DNA of 64,000 bases from Pseudomonadales bacterium. Lineage in GTDB: Bacteria; Pseudomonadota; Gammaproteobacteria; Pseudomonadales; Azotimanducaceae. The translations under genes were made by a program, and so were the position numbers. The notes beneath the pieces were generated by a model. That model was not told the DNA's origin and did no database searches. It worked only from the letters and a program-made list of their open reading frames with translations. The DNA lies in the NCBI GenBank assembly GCA_017642855.1, contig JAEPOO010000001.1:1583072-1647071 (forward strand), written 5' to 3'. Of the stretch, positions 43,819 to 53,063 are shown piece by piece (the stretch's first letter is position 1; every line of letters begins with the position of its first letter).

Positions 43819-44388
43819 GTCAGATCTCGCGAGAAAACGTTCGTATCGAAAGATGGCGTACTCTTCCTGGGATACAAGCTCCGCAAGTAGAGTTCGCAAG
43901 CTTAACTGGGTCTCGAGGTCGGTTTCTCTGATTCCAGCACTCCGCGAATAAAGCAGATCGAGGATTCGCGGGATGTTCATAGCAATAAACTCGTTCTGAA
44001 TGCCATAAACTTTGGACATCTCAGCGGCCAGAGTAAAATCCGCATGCAGGAGGTACCCGGTTTCCATCGCAAGATCCCAGGCGGTATCTTCCAGACCCTC
44101 CATGAAAAGCGGACGATCAATCATCGAGATAGGCTCTGCCGGAGGTGGTTCCGCGCTTAATTGTTCGATTGTGCTATCGACATATGCCAGCAACCCCTTG
44201 TGTCTAGGCTCGTAGTCTTCCGTGAGTTTGACGTAGTTTTCCTGCAACTCCTGCTTAACGTTACAAAGCGCCACGTGTGTGCGATCACGGATCTGACGCT
44301 CTTCACCCCAATCGTCGAGCCAGAACGCAAGCAAAATACTGAAACAAATCAGGAGGGACTGAGGGACCCACTCTTGCCACTTACCCAT
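43768..44388 (-). CDS. Membrane-anchored protein of unknown function
   Basis: A 206-residue protein with a single N-terminal membrane helix (VPQSLLICFSILLAFWLDDW) followed by GEERQIRDRTHVALCNVKQEL, a form seen in small uncharacterised signal-anchor proteins. The rest is mostly helical and acidic and probably periplasmic. Function not recognised. It starts 4 bases after the SDR stop and is the last gene of the BVMO operon. Confidence 0.65.
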   Translation of the reverse strand: MGKWQEWVPQSLLICFSILLAFWLDDWGEERQIRDRTHVALCNVKQELQENYVKLTEDYEPRHKGLLAYVDSTIEQLSAEPPPAEPISMIDRPLFMEGLEDTAWDLAMETGYLLHADFTLAAEMSKVYGIQNEFIAMNIPRILDLLYSRSAGIRETDLETQLSLRTLLAELVSQEEYAIFRYERFLARSDLSELACEIEPEADQGS

Positions 44389-44392
44389 GTTG

Positions 44393-45223
44393 TTAGATCC
44401 TTATCAGTGATCGATCATCCATCATCGCTTCGTACTGCTTCTGAACAAGTTTTAACCACTTGGGATGAGTGAGTATCCAGAATTTATCTTCTTCGATTGA
44501 ACTGGCGACCAGTTCTCCGACTTCATCCGGCTGCATACCCTGCTCCAGGGAAGTCTGGATGTTCTTAGCGGTGTTCCCCGCCTTCTTAGAATCACTTTTT
44601 GGTTTTCCGCCACCAGGCCGATAGGTCACGGAATGTTTGCTGATGTTGGTGTTAATAGGACCGGGCAGTAAAACAGAGGCATGCACGGCGCTCTGTTTCG
44701 CGCGCAGCTCACGCTCTGTTGCCGCCATCAAGGCCACGACCCCATGCTTGGCGACGTTGTAGGCGCCCATCATCTGGGAAGACAACACACCTGCCACTGA
44801 AGACGTCGCATTGATGTGCCCCTCATCCTGTTGCTCAAGCAGCGGCAAAAACGTGTTTACCGCGTAGATTGGTCCCCAAAGATCAACATTGATGATCCAT
44901 TCCCAGTCACTGAGCTTCATATTTCGGGCCGAGGTCGGCAGACCAACACCAGCGTTGCTGCAGACAACATGCACCGCGCCAAATTGATCCATCGCCAATT
45001 CCGCCAGTGCTTCCACCTGCTCGAGTTTGGACACATCACAAAGCTGCGTCGAAATCGGCACCCCTGCAGTTTCAAATTCTGTCCTCGCTGCGGCTAAGAG
45101 CGCTTCATCCAGATCCGCAAGAACCAGTTTCATACCTCGACTGGCGAAGGCTTTTGCCATACCCAGACCAATCCCGCCCGCACCGCCGGTGATAACGGCG
45201 ATCTTTCCTTCGAAGTTTTTCAT
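44393..45223 (-). CDS. SDR family oxidoreductase
   Basis: A 276-residue classical SDR: TGGAGGIGLGMA cofactor motif, NAGVGLP, Ser in NATSSVAG, YNVAKHGVVALM active site. The C-terminal part is longer than in the shortest SDRs. It follows the CaiB-like gene with ATGA overlap (45220-45223). Closely similar in length and pattern to the SDR at 48143-48958, suggesting paired oxidations around the BVMO. Confidence 0.9.
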   Translation of the reverse strand: MKNFEGKIAVITGGAGGIGLGMAKAFASRGMKLVLADLDEALLAAARTEFETAGVPISTQLCDVSKLEQVEALAELAMDQFGAVHVVCSNAGVGLPTSARNMKLSDWEWIINVDLWGPIYAVNTFLPLLEQQDEGHINATSSVAGVLSSQMMGAYNVAKHGVVALMAATERELRAKQSAVHASVLLPGPINTNISKHSVTYRPGGGKPKSDSKKAGNTAKNIQTSLEQGMQPDEVGELVASSIEEDKFWILTHPKWLKLVQKQYEAMMDDRSLIRI

Positions 45224-46371
45224 TCGCTGACCAGCACGTCCTGATAGGGTTCGAGGTCCTGGTCTGACCAGCCAAGCCAGTCAGCAAACACAACCTGATT
45301 ATGTTCCCCGAGATGCGGTGCCCCGCCCTGAACTTCCGCTTTTAAATGACGATATCGATAGGGCGATTCAGGAATCGGCCGTGTGGACCCGTCCCGGTCA
45401 TCAACCTGGGCAATGGTCCCGCGGGCTTTCACCGAAGCGAGCTGATGAATTTCTTCTCGAGGCCGAACGTCACCCCAGGCAATGTTCATGGTATCGAGCG
45501 CAGCAATGACCGCTTCGCGATCAGCACAGGTTTCATTAAAGAAGGTATGTACCGCTGCTCTCCGTGCATCGATTTTCTCTTGCAGCGCTACTTCAGCGTC
45601 CCCGAGGCCATCTTCGACGCCAAAGTGACGGGTCAGCATTTTCCAGATAAATCGAAAATCCCCGGCAATCATCAAGGGACCTGCAGCCGTTTCGAAGACC
45701 TCATTGGTCACTACCTGCGGCATGTCATCGAGTACAAACCCCATGCCATCATTGGTGACCACACTGGCATCTACCATGGCGATTTCCAGGTGATCACCTT
45801 TGCCACTGGTTTCACGGGCATAAAGCGCGGCAAGTAAACCGACAAGACCATGCAACCCAGCGTTAGTATCTGCAACGGATAGCGCCAGTTCTGCAGGATA
45901 CGCATTGCTGATTTCTGCCTGCCTGGCAACCAGCCCAATCTCTGCATGGACAATCGGTGCGTATGCGGCCCGACGGCTATCTGGGTTACCCGCGCCAAAA
46001 CCAGAAATCGACAGCATGATGAGACGCGGATTCACCTCCGCCAGTGTGTCGTAGTCGAGACCAAGACGCCCCATCACATCCGGGCGAAAGTTTTCGATCA
46101 GCACGTCCGCCTCTTTTACCAGCGACTTTACCAGCTCCGCACCTTCAGACTTACTCAGATCAACGGCGATGTTTCTTTTCCCGGCATTCTGTTGATTGTA
46201 ATAACCAGCAATGCCGCCAATCTCCAGACCCCAGAGGCGAGTGATGTCACCTTCCGGCGGCTCAAGCTTCACGACATCTGCACCAAGGTCCGCCAGCATT
46301 CTTCCCGCAAAAGGACCCGCCAGGACTCGAGACATATCGAGCACCTTTACACCATTTAACGGAAAGCTCAT
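45220..46371 (-). CDS. CaiB/BaiF-family CoA-transferase
   Basis: A 383-residue class III CoA-transferase. It starts with the signature LPLNGVKVLDMSRVLAGPFAGRMLADLGADVVKLEPP and carries a catalytic Asp in SVADTNAGLHGLVGLLAALYA. Such enzymes move CoA between carboxylic acids. Its start overlaps the BVMO stop, and the SDR start overlaps its own stop, a tight translational chain. It probably activates the acid made after ring opening or lactone hydrolysis (inference). Confidence 0.93.
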   Translation of the reverse strand: MSFPLNGVKVLDMSRVLAGPFAGRMLADLGADVVKLEPPEGDITRLWGLEIGGIAGYYNQQNAGKRNIAVDLSKSEGAELVKSLVKEADVLIENFRPDVMGRLGLDYDTLAEVNPRLIMLSISGFGAGNPDSRRAAYAPIVHAEIGLVARQAEISNAYPAELALSVADTNAGLHGLVGLLAALYARETSGKGDHLEIAMVDASVVTNDGMGFVLDDMPQVVTNEVFETAAGPLMIAGDFRFIWKMLTRHFGVEDGLGDAEVALQEKIDARRAAVHTFFNETCADREAVIAALDTMNIAWGDVRPREEIHQLASVKARGTIAQVDDRDGSTRPIPESPYRYRHLKAEVQGGAPHLGEHNQVVFADWLGWSDQDLEPYQDVLVSE

Positions 46372-48101
46372 AAGGATTCACCTTGTGCTTTTTTCAGGTG
46401 GAAGAGCTTATCCATCTCTGCACGGACGTCACCCTGGTGTTGAAAGTACTGACGGAATCCCCCGTTGTAGTTGCCATCCTGTCGTCGGTTCTCTGAACCT
46501 TCAAAGTTGTAATAACCGGGAGTGCACTCTTCGTTTCTTTTGGTCTTCCCTCGGTGCTTGATCACTTCCTGGACCCACCATTCCTCCGCCTCATGGGTCA
46601 CGTCAATGGAGTGATAGCCGTGCTGACGAACATGGTCGATACAGGCGGCAATGTGATCACCCTGGGTTTGCAACATCTCGGTCAGGTTGAACTGAAACGA
46701 AGCCTGGTAACCGCCCATGATAAAGAGGTTCGGATAACCGGCTGTGTGAATACCGAGAAGCGTGCGAATACCTTCGCTGTATTTGTCTTCGAGATTCTGT
46801 CCGCCTTCGCCAATGATGCTGTTATAGATTCCGGTCTGCTGTACCTCAAACCCGGTCGCGTAGACCAACATGTCCACTTCGTATTTCTGACCGTCAAAAA
46901 TCGGACCTTTTTCTCCAATCTCAGAGATCCCTTTACCCTTCGTATCAACCAACGTGACATTCGGTTGATTAAAAGACGGCAAATAGTCGTTGTGGAAACA
47001 CGGGCGTTTACACATAAACATGTACCAGGGTTTCAACGCATCCGCTGTCTCCCGGTCTTCAACAATTTCATCGATGCGTTTGTGGATACGCATCATGTGA
47101 TTGATGTTCGAGTTCTCTTGTCTTCGCAGCTTTTCTTCGGGAGACAGCGCATCCAGTTCTGCGCGTTTTTCGGGCGACATCTCTACCGCACGAAGCGTCT
47201 TCTCGCGTCTTGCTGCCTGCCATCCTGGTTTCAGTCTGCGCGCCCAGTTAGGGTCTGTTGGCCAGTCATCCCGCACGTCGATGGATGATGGTGTTCGCTG
47301 GAACACATAAAGTTCTTTCGCCGTCTTCGCCAGCTCCGGAACAATCTGCACCGCACTGGCACCGGTACCGATGATGCCAACCTTCTTGTCCTTCAGGTTT
47401 TCCAGATTCTGACCTGTGTAGTCGTAGTCCCAACGAGACGAGTGGAACGCGTGACCTTTGTAGTCCGTCATGCCACTGATACGGGAGAGCTTGGGTTTCG
47501 CGAGCGTCCCATTGGCACAGATGACAAACTGGGCGCGCATATCATCACCACGATCGGTTTTGATGTGCCAAAGCTGCTCTTCTTCGTGCCAGATGGTTGC
47601 CGTCACCGTGGTATTGAAAACTGCGAGGTCGTAAAGATTGTATTTCTTCGCAATCGCCTGGCAGTGCCCAAAAATCTCTGGACCCCGGGAATAATGATTC
47701 ACCGGTACATAGTCCATTTCATCCAGCAAAGGCAGATAGTCATAGCTGACAACATCACAGGCAGCGCCGGGGTATCGATTCCAATACCAGGTGCCACCAA
47801 CATCAGAGCCACGTTCAACGATACGAATGTTTTCAATACCGCGTTCATACAGTCGACCCGAGGTGAGCAGCGCAGAAAAGCCACCACCAATGAACAACAC
47901 TTCTACCTGGTCGCTGATCGGTTCCCTGTCAGGCACATCACGAATCCAGGGATCCGTTGAGTACTTGCCAAGTTCCCCGGTCAGATCAGAGATGTATTGA
48001 TCCGTCCCTGGCGGGCGATATCCCAGGCGAACATCACGTTCCTCTTTGAATTTTTTCTTGATGTCGTCGTAGTAAGACTGAGGTTTACTGCTGCGGGGCA
48101 T
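46368..48101 (-). CDS. Baeyer-Villiger-type flavin monooxygenase
   Basis: A 577-residue class B flavoprotein monooxygenase. Two Rossmann glycine motifs are present (FIGGGFSALLTSGR near residue 72 and GIIGTGASAVQIVP near 243). The BVMO fingerprint between them reads YKGHAFHSSRWDY (F/Y-x-G-x-x-x-H-x-x-x-W), and GGTWYWNRYPGAACD is another family motif. It uses FAD and NADPH to insert oxygen beside a ketone, giving esters or lactones. Gene order SDR-BVMO-CaiB-SDR supports alcohol to ketone to lactone chemistry (inference). Confidence 0.93.
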   Translation of the reverse strand: MPRSSKPQSYYDDIKKKFKEERDVRLGYRPPGTDQYISDLTGELGKYSTDPWIRDVPDREPISDQVEVLFIGGGFSALLTSGRLYERGIENIRIVERGSDVGGTWYWNRYPGAACDVVSYDYLPLLDEMDYVPVNHYSRGPEIFGHCQAIAKKYNLYDLAVFNTTVTATIWHEEEQLWHIKTDRGDDMRAQFVICANGTLAKPKLSRISGMTDYKGHAFHSSRWDYDYTGQNLENLKDKKVGIIGTGASAVQIVPELAKTAKELYVFQRTPSSIDVRDDWPTDPNWARRLKPGWQAARREKTLRAVEMSPEKRAELDALSPEEKLRRQENSNINHMMRIHKRIDEIVEDRETADALKPWYMFMCKRPCFHNDYLPSFNQPNVTLVDTKGKGISEIGEKGPIFDGQKYEVDMLVYATGFEVQQTGIYNSIIGEGGQNLEDKYSEGIRTLLGIHTAGYPNLFIMGGYQASFQFNLTEMLQTQGDHIAACIDHVRQHGYHSIDVTHEAEEWWVQEVIKHRGKTKRNEECTPGYYNFEGSENRRQDGNYNGGFRQYFQHQGDVRAEMDKLFHLKKAQGESL

Positions 48102-48142
48102 TCATCGATACCTTATCTGCGTTCTTCTTATTTGTTTTCTTG

Positions 48143-48958
48143 TTATTGGCTGCGCTTTGCCTGCCGGTCCAGGACTTTATCTCGGAAGCGACGCATACCG
48201 TCCAGCCACCGATCATAGTCATTCGCTTTGTTCCTGAAGTACTTCGCGACCTCGGGATGCGGTAACACCAGGAACTTTTCTTCCCGGATCGCTTCAATAC
48301 AATCAGCAGCGACCTGCGCTGGCTCAAGAATGCCATCCAACGCCGCCTGATTGCTACCCGGGTCCTTCTCGGTCGCCTTACCACGTTTGCCCATGATGCG
48401 AGTTCTGACCGCCTGAGGGCACAACACGGAAACACCGATACCCCGTGACTGGTAGTTAATCGCCAGCCACTCGGCCAAAGCAACAGAAGCGTGTTTGGAG
48501 ACCGCATAGGGCCCGGAGTCGAACTGCGTCAGCAGACCCGCTGCTGAAGACGTGTTCAGCAGATACCCGCCGCCCCGCTCGATCATCTTTGGAATCACCG
48601 CCTGGGCGGCATAAAGGTGCGACCAGGTATGAACCTCCATCATTCGTTTCCAATCTTCCGATGGCAGACCAAGCCCACCCCCCCGGGCATAACCGGCATT
48701 GGAGACAAAAATATCGATCCCTCCGCTACTCGCTTCCAGATCGGATACCAGGGTTTCAATCGCCTGTTGATCCGCAACATCCAAGAGGACCGAAGACGCG
48801 GCGTCACCGATCATTGTCGCCGTTTCTTCAACATATTCCTCGTCTCGATCGGCACAGACCACATGGCGAGCACCCTCTTCTGCAAATCGAGAGGCGAGTG
48901 CACGACCGATGCCGGATGCAGCACCGGTGACAACAACAAGCTTGCCAGCTATCTCCAC
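48143..48958 (-). CDS. SDR family oxidoreductase
   Basis: A 271-residue classical SDR with TGAASGIGRALA, SNAGYARG, LNTSSAAG and YAVSKHASVALA as cofactor and active-site motifs. It is the first gene of the BVMO operon, 41 bases before the BVMO start, and is divergent from the SDR at 49035 with a 76-base promoter region holding an inverted repeat. It may make the ketone substrate of the BVMO. Confidence 0.92.
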   Translation of the reverse strand: MEIAGKLVVVTGAASGIGRALASRFAEEGARHVVCADRDEEYVEETATMIGDAASSVLLDVADQQAIETLVSDLEASSGGIDIFVSNAGYARGGGLGLPSEDWKRMMEVHTWSHLYAAQAVIPKMIERGGGYLLNTSSAAGLLTQFDSGPYAVSKHASVALAEWLAINYQSRGIGVSVLCPQAVRTRIMGKRGKATEKDPGSNQAALDGILEPAQVAADCIEAIREEKFLVLPHPEVAKYFRNKANDYDRWLDGMRRFRDKVLDRQAKRSQ

Positions 48959-48979
48959 AATTTATTCCTGCCTAACTTT

Positions 48980-49000
48980 TTCCATTTGTATAGTATGGAA
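48980..49000. promoter_or_regulatory. Inverted repeat in the divergent SDR promoter
   Basis: TTCCAT, 9 bases, ATGGAA sits centrally between two divergent SDR genes. A TTGTATAGT core inside suggests overlap with a -10 region. It may be an operator for an unknown regulator; it differs from the 14-bp TGTAGT palindrome. Confidence 0.4.
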
Positions 49001-49034
49001 GACCCTGAGAAGACAAGAAGAAAAAGAAGGACCA

Positions 49035-49781
49035 ATGACACCAAACAGTTCCCACGTATGGCTGGTGACCGGCGCCGCTTCAGGCATCGGCGCCGCCGTT
49101 GTCAGAACGGTAGCTGATGCAGGCTGCTCGGTGTTTGCACTGGATATTGACGATGAAGCGGGCAACGCACTGGAAGGCGCGCATTATCGACACCTTGATG
49201 TCGCAAGCGAGCGCGACTGGCAGACACTTGCGGACTACCTGAAGTCCTCAGACAACGCACTCGGCATCCCCGATCGAATTCACCTGAATGCCGGCATCCA
49301 GATTGCACCACCCGATGCTGCGATGACCGAATACCGCTTCGAATCGATGACCCCCGAAAAATACCGGAAACTGATGGGTGTGAATGTCGATGGCGTCGTG
49401 TTTGGCTTACATACACTCCTGCCACTTCTGAACCCGGGTAGCTCAATCGTCGTCACCGCCTCTCTTGCTGGCATTACTCCTTACCCCATTGACCCGTTGT
49501 ACTCGATGAGCAAACACGCCGTGGTCGGCCTGGTGAGAAGTCTTGGACCATCATTGAGAAAGCGAGGCATAAACATCCACGCCATCTGCCCGGGAGCCAT
49601 TGATACACCACTGGTTCCTGTTGCCCAGCGTTCTGAAGATGTCCCTTTCATGGCGCCCGAGCATGTTGCCTCAGAAGTGATACACCTGATTGAACAGGAC
49701 GAAACCGGCAAGACCTGGGCGAAAGTAAGCGACGGGAAGCCTTTGTTTATCGTGCGAGCGCCGGGAGACAAACAGAAATGA
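49035..49781 (+). CDS. SDR family oxidoreductase
   Basis: The ATG at 49035 (MTPNSSHVWLVTGAASGIG) is chosen because AAGGA lies 5 bases upstream and the Rossmann motif begins at normal distance; a longer in-frame extension would run into the divergent gene. 248 residues. TGAASGIGAAVV cofactor motif, Ser in VVTASLAG, YSMSKHAVVGLV active site. It is followed by the EthD-like gene with ATGA overlap. Confidence 0.9.
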   Translation: MTPNSSHVWLVTGAASGIGAAVVRTVADAGCSVFALDIDDEAGNALEGAHYRHLDVASERDWQTLADYLKSSDNALGIPDRIHLNAGIQIAPPDAAMTEYRFESMTPEKYRKLMGVNVDGVVFGLHTLLPLLNPGSSIVVTASLAGITPYPIDPLYSMSKHAVVGLVRSLGPSLRKRGINIHAICPGAIDTPLVPVAQRSEDVPFMAPEHVASEVIHLIEQDETGKTWAKVSDGKPLFIVRAPGDKQK

Positions 49782-50386
49782 GCCAGTGGCAAACATCCAT
49801 GAAGCTTGCTGTTGCCAGCGGCGACATCAGCTCAGCAAAGAGTTTCGCCCAGGAAACAGGCGGCATTGTCTTTGCCAGCACGAGTAAAGCAACAGATCAC
49901 CTGCCCTTCGCGGCCCTGGTGGTCGGCGCTACCGATGACCTTGATTCCGCGATGGAAGCCGGTGACGCAGGTGTGTTCCTGGTGTGTGAAAGAACCATCA
50001 AGAACAAATCGCTATCCGAACTGGACACCTCTGAGTTGCCCGGTTCAGTGGGCCTCTTCCCTATGGTGGCGCATCCTGTGCACGGAGCAAAAGCATCCGA
50101 CGCACATTGGCGAGACGACCACGCACCCCTAGCGCTCGAGATCCATGTACGGATGACGCATTACTACCAACTCGCCATTCAGCATAGATTCACAGGACCT
50201 GAATGGAACGGCATCGCCATCTGCTGCTGCGCCACTGAAGACGATTTGAGAAATCGGTTCTATAACTCGGAAGAAGGTGAGCGGCGCATCATAGAGGACA
50301 TCAGAAAGTTCGCGGACACCAAGCGCTCCGCCAGACGCGTCATTGCCGATGCCGGTCGATTCTCGAAGGCGGTTCGATCTGGCTGA
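49778..50386 (+). CDS. EthD-domain-like protein
   Basis: A 202-residue protein that looks like two dimeric alpha-beta barrel halves. The second half carries DAHWRDDHAPLALEIHVRMTHYYQLAIQHRF and GPEWNGIAICCCAT, patterns typical of EthD-domain proteins. The first half is diverged. EthD proteins accompany oxygenases and other degradation genes; their reaction is mostly unknown. Start overlaps the SDR stop. Confidence 0.7.
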   Translation: MSQWQTSMKLAVASGDISSAKSFAQETGGIVFASTSKATDHLPFAALVVGATDDLDSAMEAGDAGVFLVCERTIKNKSLSELDTSELPGSVGLFPMVAHPVHGAKASDAHWRDDHAPLALEIHVRMTHYYQLAIQHRFTGPEWNGIAICCCATEDDLRNRFYNSEEGERRIIEDIRKFADTKRSARRVIADAGRFSKAVRSG

Positions 50387-50606
50387 TTCAGCAGATCCCG
50401 CTCGGAGCGCTGTTAGATCACCCGAAATAAGCCCCTTTCAGCGGAAGGCCCCGACACGTCGATTGCATCCATCGGCGCCTCGTCCGCCGGTAAGGTAACA
50501 GGGAAAACGGGCCTGACAGGCGCACGTTCGAACGCCAAATCGTGCTAGAAACCGTTCATCCAGGTTTTGTCCTGATCCTGAAAAATCACTGCGCGTAAGT
50601 GATGCT

Positions 50607-51902
50607 ATGACCACACTTTATGTTCTTACTGACGACCTTCGCATCGATGACAACCCCGCGCTGAACCTCGCCGCCCGAGACGAAAAACTGGCTGTCATCT
50701 ACTGCATCGATGACGCGGTATTCAAAACAGACCGCTTCGGCTGTCGCGGCATGGGACAACATCGTTGGCGTTTCCTGCGTCAGTCACTGCAGGACCTCAA
50801 CCAGGATTTGGCCGAACGGGGGCAAGTGCTACACCTGCTCGAGGGTGACACATTAACGCTATCCACGGACTTGCTTCGTACCGATCAGTTTTCTCGTGTC
50901 ATACGAACTCGAGGCCATGACCACCGCACGAACTTATGGTGGAACCAGCTGGTGGCGCGATTCGTCGATATCGAGTTCATTGAAGTTGATGGTTCGACGC
51001 TCTTTGATCAGGAACAGATTCAATTTGAGACATTCCCTGACAGCTTTTCAAAGTTTCGCAAAGGCATTGAAGATCGACCTTTTAGGCATAGCGTCAGCGC
51101 ACCAAACCAGTTGCCGGGTTCCCTAGACCTGGACAGCCGATTAATCACTGCACCCACTTCAGACGCATCACCGAGAGGCGGAAGTCTTGCAGGTAAAGAT
51201 CATTTGACGCATTACTTCAGCACGGAAGCCGCTTGCGTGTACAAGGAAACAAGAAACGCACTGCACGGTGAACACTACTCGACAGGTTTTTCGACTTATC
51301 TTGCCAACGGCAGCCTCTCACCGATACAAGTTGTGCAGCAACTTTTTCAATACGAACGAGAGTTTGGTAAAAACGAATCCACGCAATGGATCCTGTTTGA
51401 GCTTTTGTGGCGGGAATTCTTCCGTTGGTATGGGTTACGTTACGGCGATTTGCTTTTCGAGTTCGCCGGTATCAACGGGCAGCGACCGTTAACCAGCTTT
51501 TACCGGGACCGGTTTATCAAATGGACCGAAGGCCGAACACCATGGCCCCTCGTGAACGCCGCGATGAACGAACTGAGGGAAACCGGGCTGATCAGCAACC
51601 GCGCGAGGCAAATTGTTGCCAGCTGTCTCGTCAACGAACTTGAAGTCGATTGGCGATGCGGCGCCAGCTACTTTGCAGAACAGCTGATTGATTACGATGC
51701 CTGCAGCAATTGGGGTAACTGGCAATACATCGCCGGTGTTGGCGCCGATCCTCGGGGCGGACGACACTTTAATATCGACAAACAGACTGAGCTGTTTGAT
51801 CCCGACGCGTCCTATCGCAATCGCTGGGGTGGCGCCGCCGTTAACGAACCACTGGATAGCGTCGACTATTATGATTGGCCGGTCGAGCGCATAGGCACAT
51901 AG
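50607..51902 (+). CDS. Cryptochrome DASH-type photolyase-family protein
   Basis: A 431-residue flavoprotein. The N-terminal alpha/beta domain starts [18 protein letters not shown]. The C-terminal FAD domain has [76 protein letters not shown] and [13 protein letters not shown], which is the CRY-DASH pattern. It repairs CPD lesions, mainly in single-stranded DNA, in light. The 220 bases upstream hold no gene and no clear terminator. A DUF2256 gene follows. Confidence 0.92.
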   Translation: MTTLYVLTDDLRIDDNPALNLAARDEKLAVIYCIDDAVFKTDRFGCRGMGQHRWRFLRQSLQDLNQDLAERGQVLHLLEGDTLTLSTDLLRTDQFSRVIRTRGHDHRTNLWWNQLVARFVDIEFIEVDGSTLFDQEQIQFETFPDSFSKFRKGIEDRPFRHSVSAPNQLPGSLDLDSRLITAPTSDASPRGGSLAGKDHLTHYFSTEAACVYKETRNALHGEHYSTGFSTYLANGSLSPIQVVQQLFQYEREFGKNESTQWILFELLWREFFRWYGLRYGDLLFEFAGINGQRPLTSFYRDRFIKWTEGRTPWPLVNAAMNELRETGLISNRARQIVASCLVNELEVDWRCGASYFAEQLIDYDACSNWGNWQYIAGVGADPRGGRHFNIDKQTELFDPDASYRNRWGGAAVNEPLDSVDYYDWPVERIGT

Positions 51903-51907
51903 AGCAG

Positions 51908-52057
51908 GTGCGTCACAAGAAAAGCAACCTGCCGACCAAAGTCTGCGTCGTTTGCCAGCGCTCATTCGCGTGGCGAAAGAAGTGGGAACGAGATTGGCAT
52001 GCGGTTAAATTCTGTTCCGAACGTTGTCGCAGAAGCAAACACGCTTCACGCGTCTAA
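51908..52057 (+). CDS. DUF2256 zinc-finger-like small protein
   Basis: A 49-residue basic protein read from a GTG 5 bases after the photolyase stop; an earlier ATG lies inside the photolyase gene. Cys pairs CVVC and CSERC with the [19 protein letters not shown] block are the DUF2256 signature, probably a small zinc ribbon. DUF2256 genes commonly sit beside photolyase/cryptochrome genes, as here. Confidence 0.85.
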   Translation: MRHKKSNLPTKVCVVCQRSFAWRKKWERDWHAVKFCSERCRRSKHASRV

Positions 52058-52069
52058 GTCACTGATTCA

Positions 52070-52098
52070 TTGAATTATTTGTGCAACTAGGATATCGT
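52070..52098 (+). promoter_or_regulatory. Possible sigma-70 promoter of tRNA-Ser
   Basis: TTGAAT (52070-52075) and TATCGT (52093-52098) are 17 bases apart, followed by a GC-rich stretch (GCGCC) as in stable RNA promoters. Match to consensus is moderate (4 of 6 each). It would give a leader of about 75 bases before the tRNA. Confidence 0.4.
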
Positions 52099-52182
52099 GC
52101 GCCACCGCCTGCGAGGGGTTGTTCCCTCAATCTACGGAGAGGCCAGATGAATCGTGCGACGATTCACGAGCCTCGAGTTCAC

Positions 52183-52270
52183 GGAGAGGTGTCCGAGCGG
52201 TCGAAGGAGCACGCCTGGAAAGTGTGTATACCTAACGGTATCGAGGGTTCGAATCCCTCCCTCTCCGCCA
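52183..52270 (+). tRNA. tRNA-Ser (GGA anticodon)
   Basis: An 88-nt class II tRNA with CCA encoded. Acceptor stem GGAGAGG pairs with CCTCTCC; the anticodon stem-loop CACGC-CTGGAAA-GTGTG gives anticodon GGA (52217-52219), reading UCC and UCU; a long variable arm follows; T-arm GAGGG-TTCGAAT-CCCTC is standard. No adjacent direct repeat of its 3' end was noticed, so no integrated element is indicated. Confidence 0.96.
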
Positions 52271-52392
52271 GCTTTTCCTCTTGGGCCAGCCTGACGAAAC
52301 CTATTCACCCGCCTCCCTTTGCGGGTACGCACAGCTCTTTGACATGCAGAAAGTGCTGGCAGGTTGAGTTGTGTGTCCCTAATCTTCCTAGT

Positions 52393-52983
52393 ATGGGCCA
52401 AACAAAACGTACCCGGCTGTCACCGGAAGAACGTCGTATTCAGTTATTGGATAGCGCGAAGACTTTGATCTTGGCCAAGGGCCTGTCCAGTTTTACGATG
52501 GAAGGACTCGCAAGAGAAGCCGGGGTCAGCAATCCTCTCGTCTACAAATACTTTGATACTCGACTGTCCCTGCTACAGGCACTATTGAAGAAAGAGTCAC
52601 GCCAGTTTAATTCTCAGCTAGAAGATCAGGTTCTACAGGCTAGGAATCATGACGAGCTGCTAACAACCTTCGTGTCAGCTAACTTCATGCAATTTTCAAG
52701 CAGCAACATCATCTACGTACTTCGAGAGGACCCGGACGTGTTTTCAGTGATCGCAGAAGCTGAGCGTCAACAACATCGTGCAACCGCCAGGTTTTTGGTT
52801 AAAACCTTAGCTGACCAGTTTACGATCACGACGCAACAGGCAGAGCAGCTGGTTGTACTGGCTTCTGGTGCGTCCCAAACGGCTGCAGCTCACTACAATC
52901 GGTACGGTGGCGAACGCGATATCATGATCGCGGACACCGTTCGTTTCATCCGCGGTGGCATGAACACGCTCGCAAAACCCTAA
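52393..52983 (+). CDS. TetR-family transcriptional regulator
   Basis: The ATG at 52393 is chosen; a longer in-frame reading would run through the tRNA. 196 residues. The helix-turn-helix (RRIQLLDSAKTLILAKGLSSFTMEGLAREAGVSNPLVYKYFDTRLSLL) is at residues about 14-60, with a helical effector domain after it. No clear ribosome site precedes the ATG. It lies upstream of the amidohydrolase gene, whose promoter contains a strong palindrome that this protein may bind. Confidence 0.88.
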   Translation: MGQTKRTRLSPEERRIQLLDSAKTLILAKGLSSFTMEGLAREAGVSNPLVYKYFDTRLSLLQALLKKESRQFNSQLEDQVLQARNHDELLTTFVSANFMQFSSSNIIYVLREDPDVFSVIAEAERQQHRATARFLVKTLADQFTITTQQAEQLVVLASGASQTAAAHYNRYGGERDIMIADTVRFIRGGMNTLAKP

Positions 52984-53004
52984 GCAATGAACATGCACGG
53001 CGAC

Positions 53005-53034
53005 TTGACCATTATTATACGATTTATATAATAA
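53005..53034 (+). promoter_or_regulatory. Sigma-70 promoter overlapping a palindromic operator
   Basis: TTGACC (53005-53010), 16 bases, TATAAT (53027-53032). A perfect 8-base inverted repeat TTATTATA-N7-TATAATAA (53012-53034) covers the spacer and -10. This layout suits direct repression of the amidohydrolase gene, 30 bases downstream, by the adjacent TetR protein. Confidence 0.75.
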
Positions 53035-53063
53035 CGGACCTATCGCCTCACTCAGGAGCTCCC

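Noticed and set aside
49035..49781. Earlier start (48909) for the plus-strand SDR
   Set aside because: It would overlap the divergent SDR gene; the ATG at 49035 has an AAGGA ribosome site and normal Rossmann start.
52081..52392. In-frame upstream extension of the TetR gene at 52393
   Set aside because: It would run through the tRNA-Ser gene and has no TetR-like sequence; the TetR domain starts right after the ATG at 52393.
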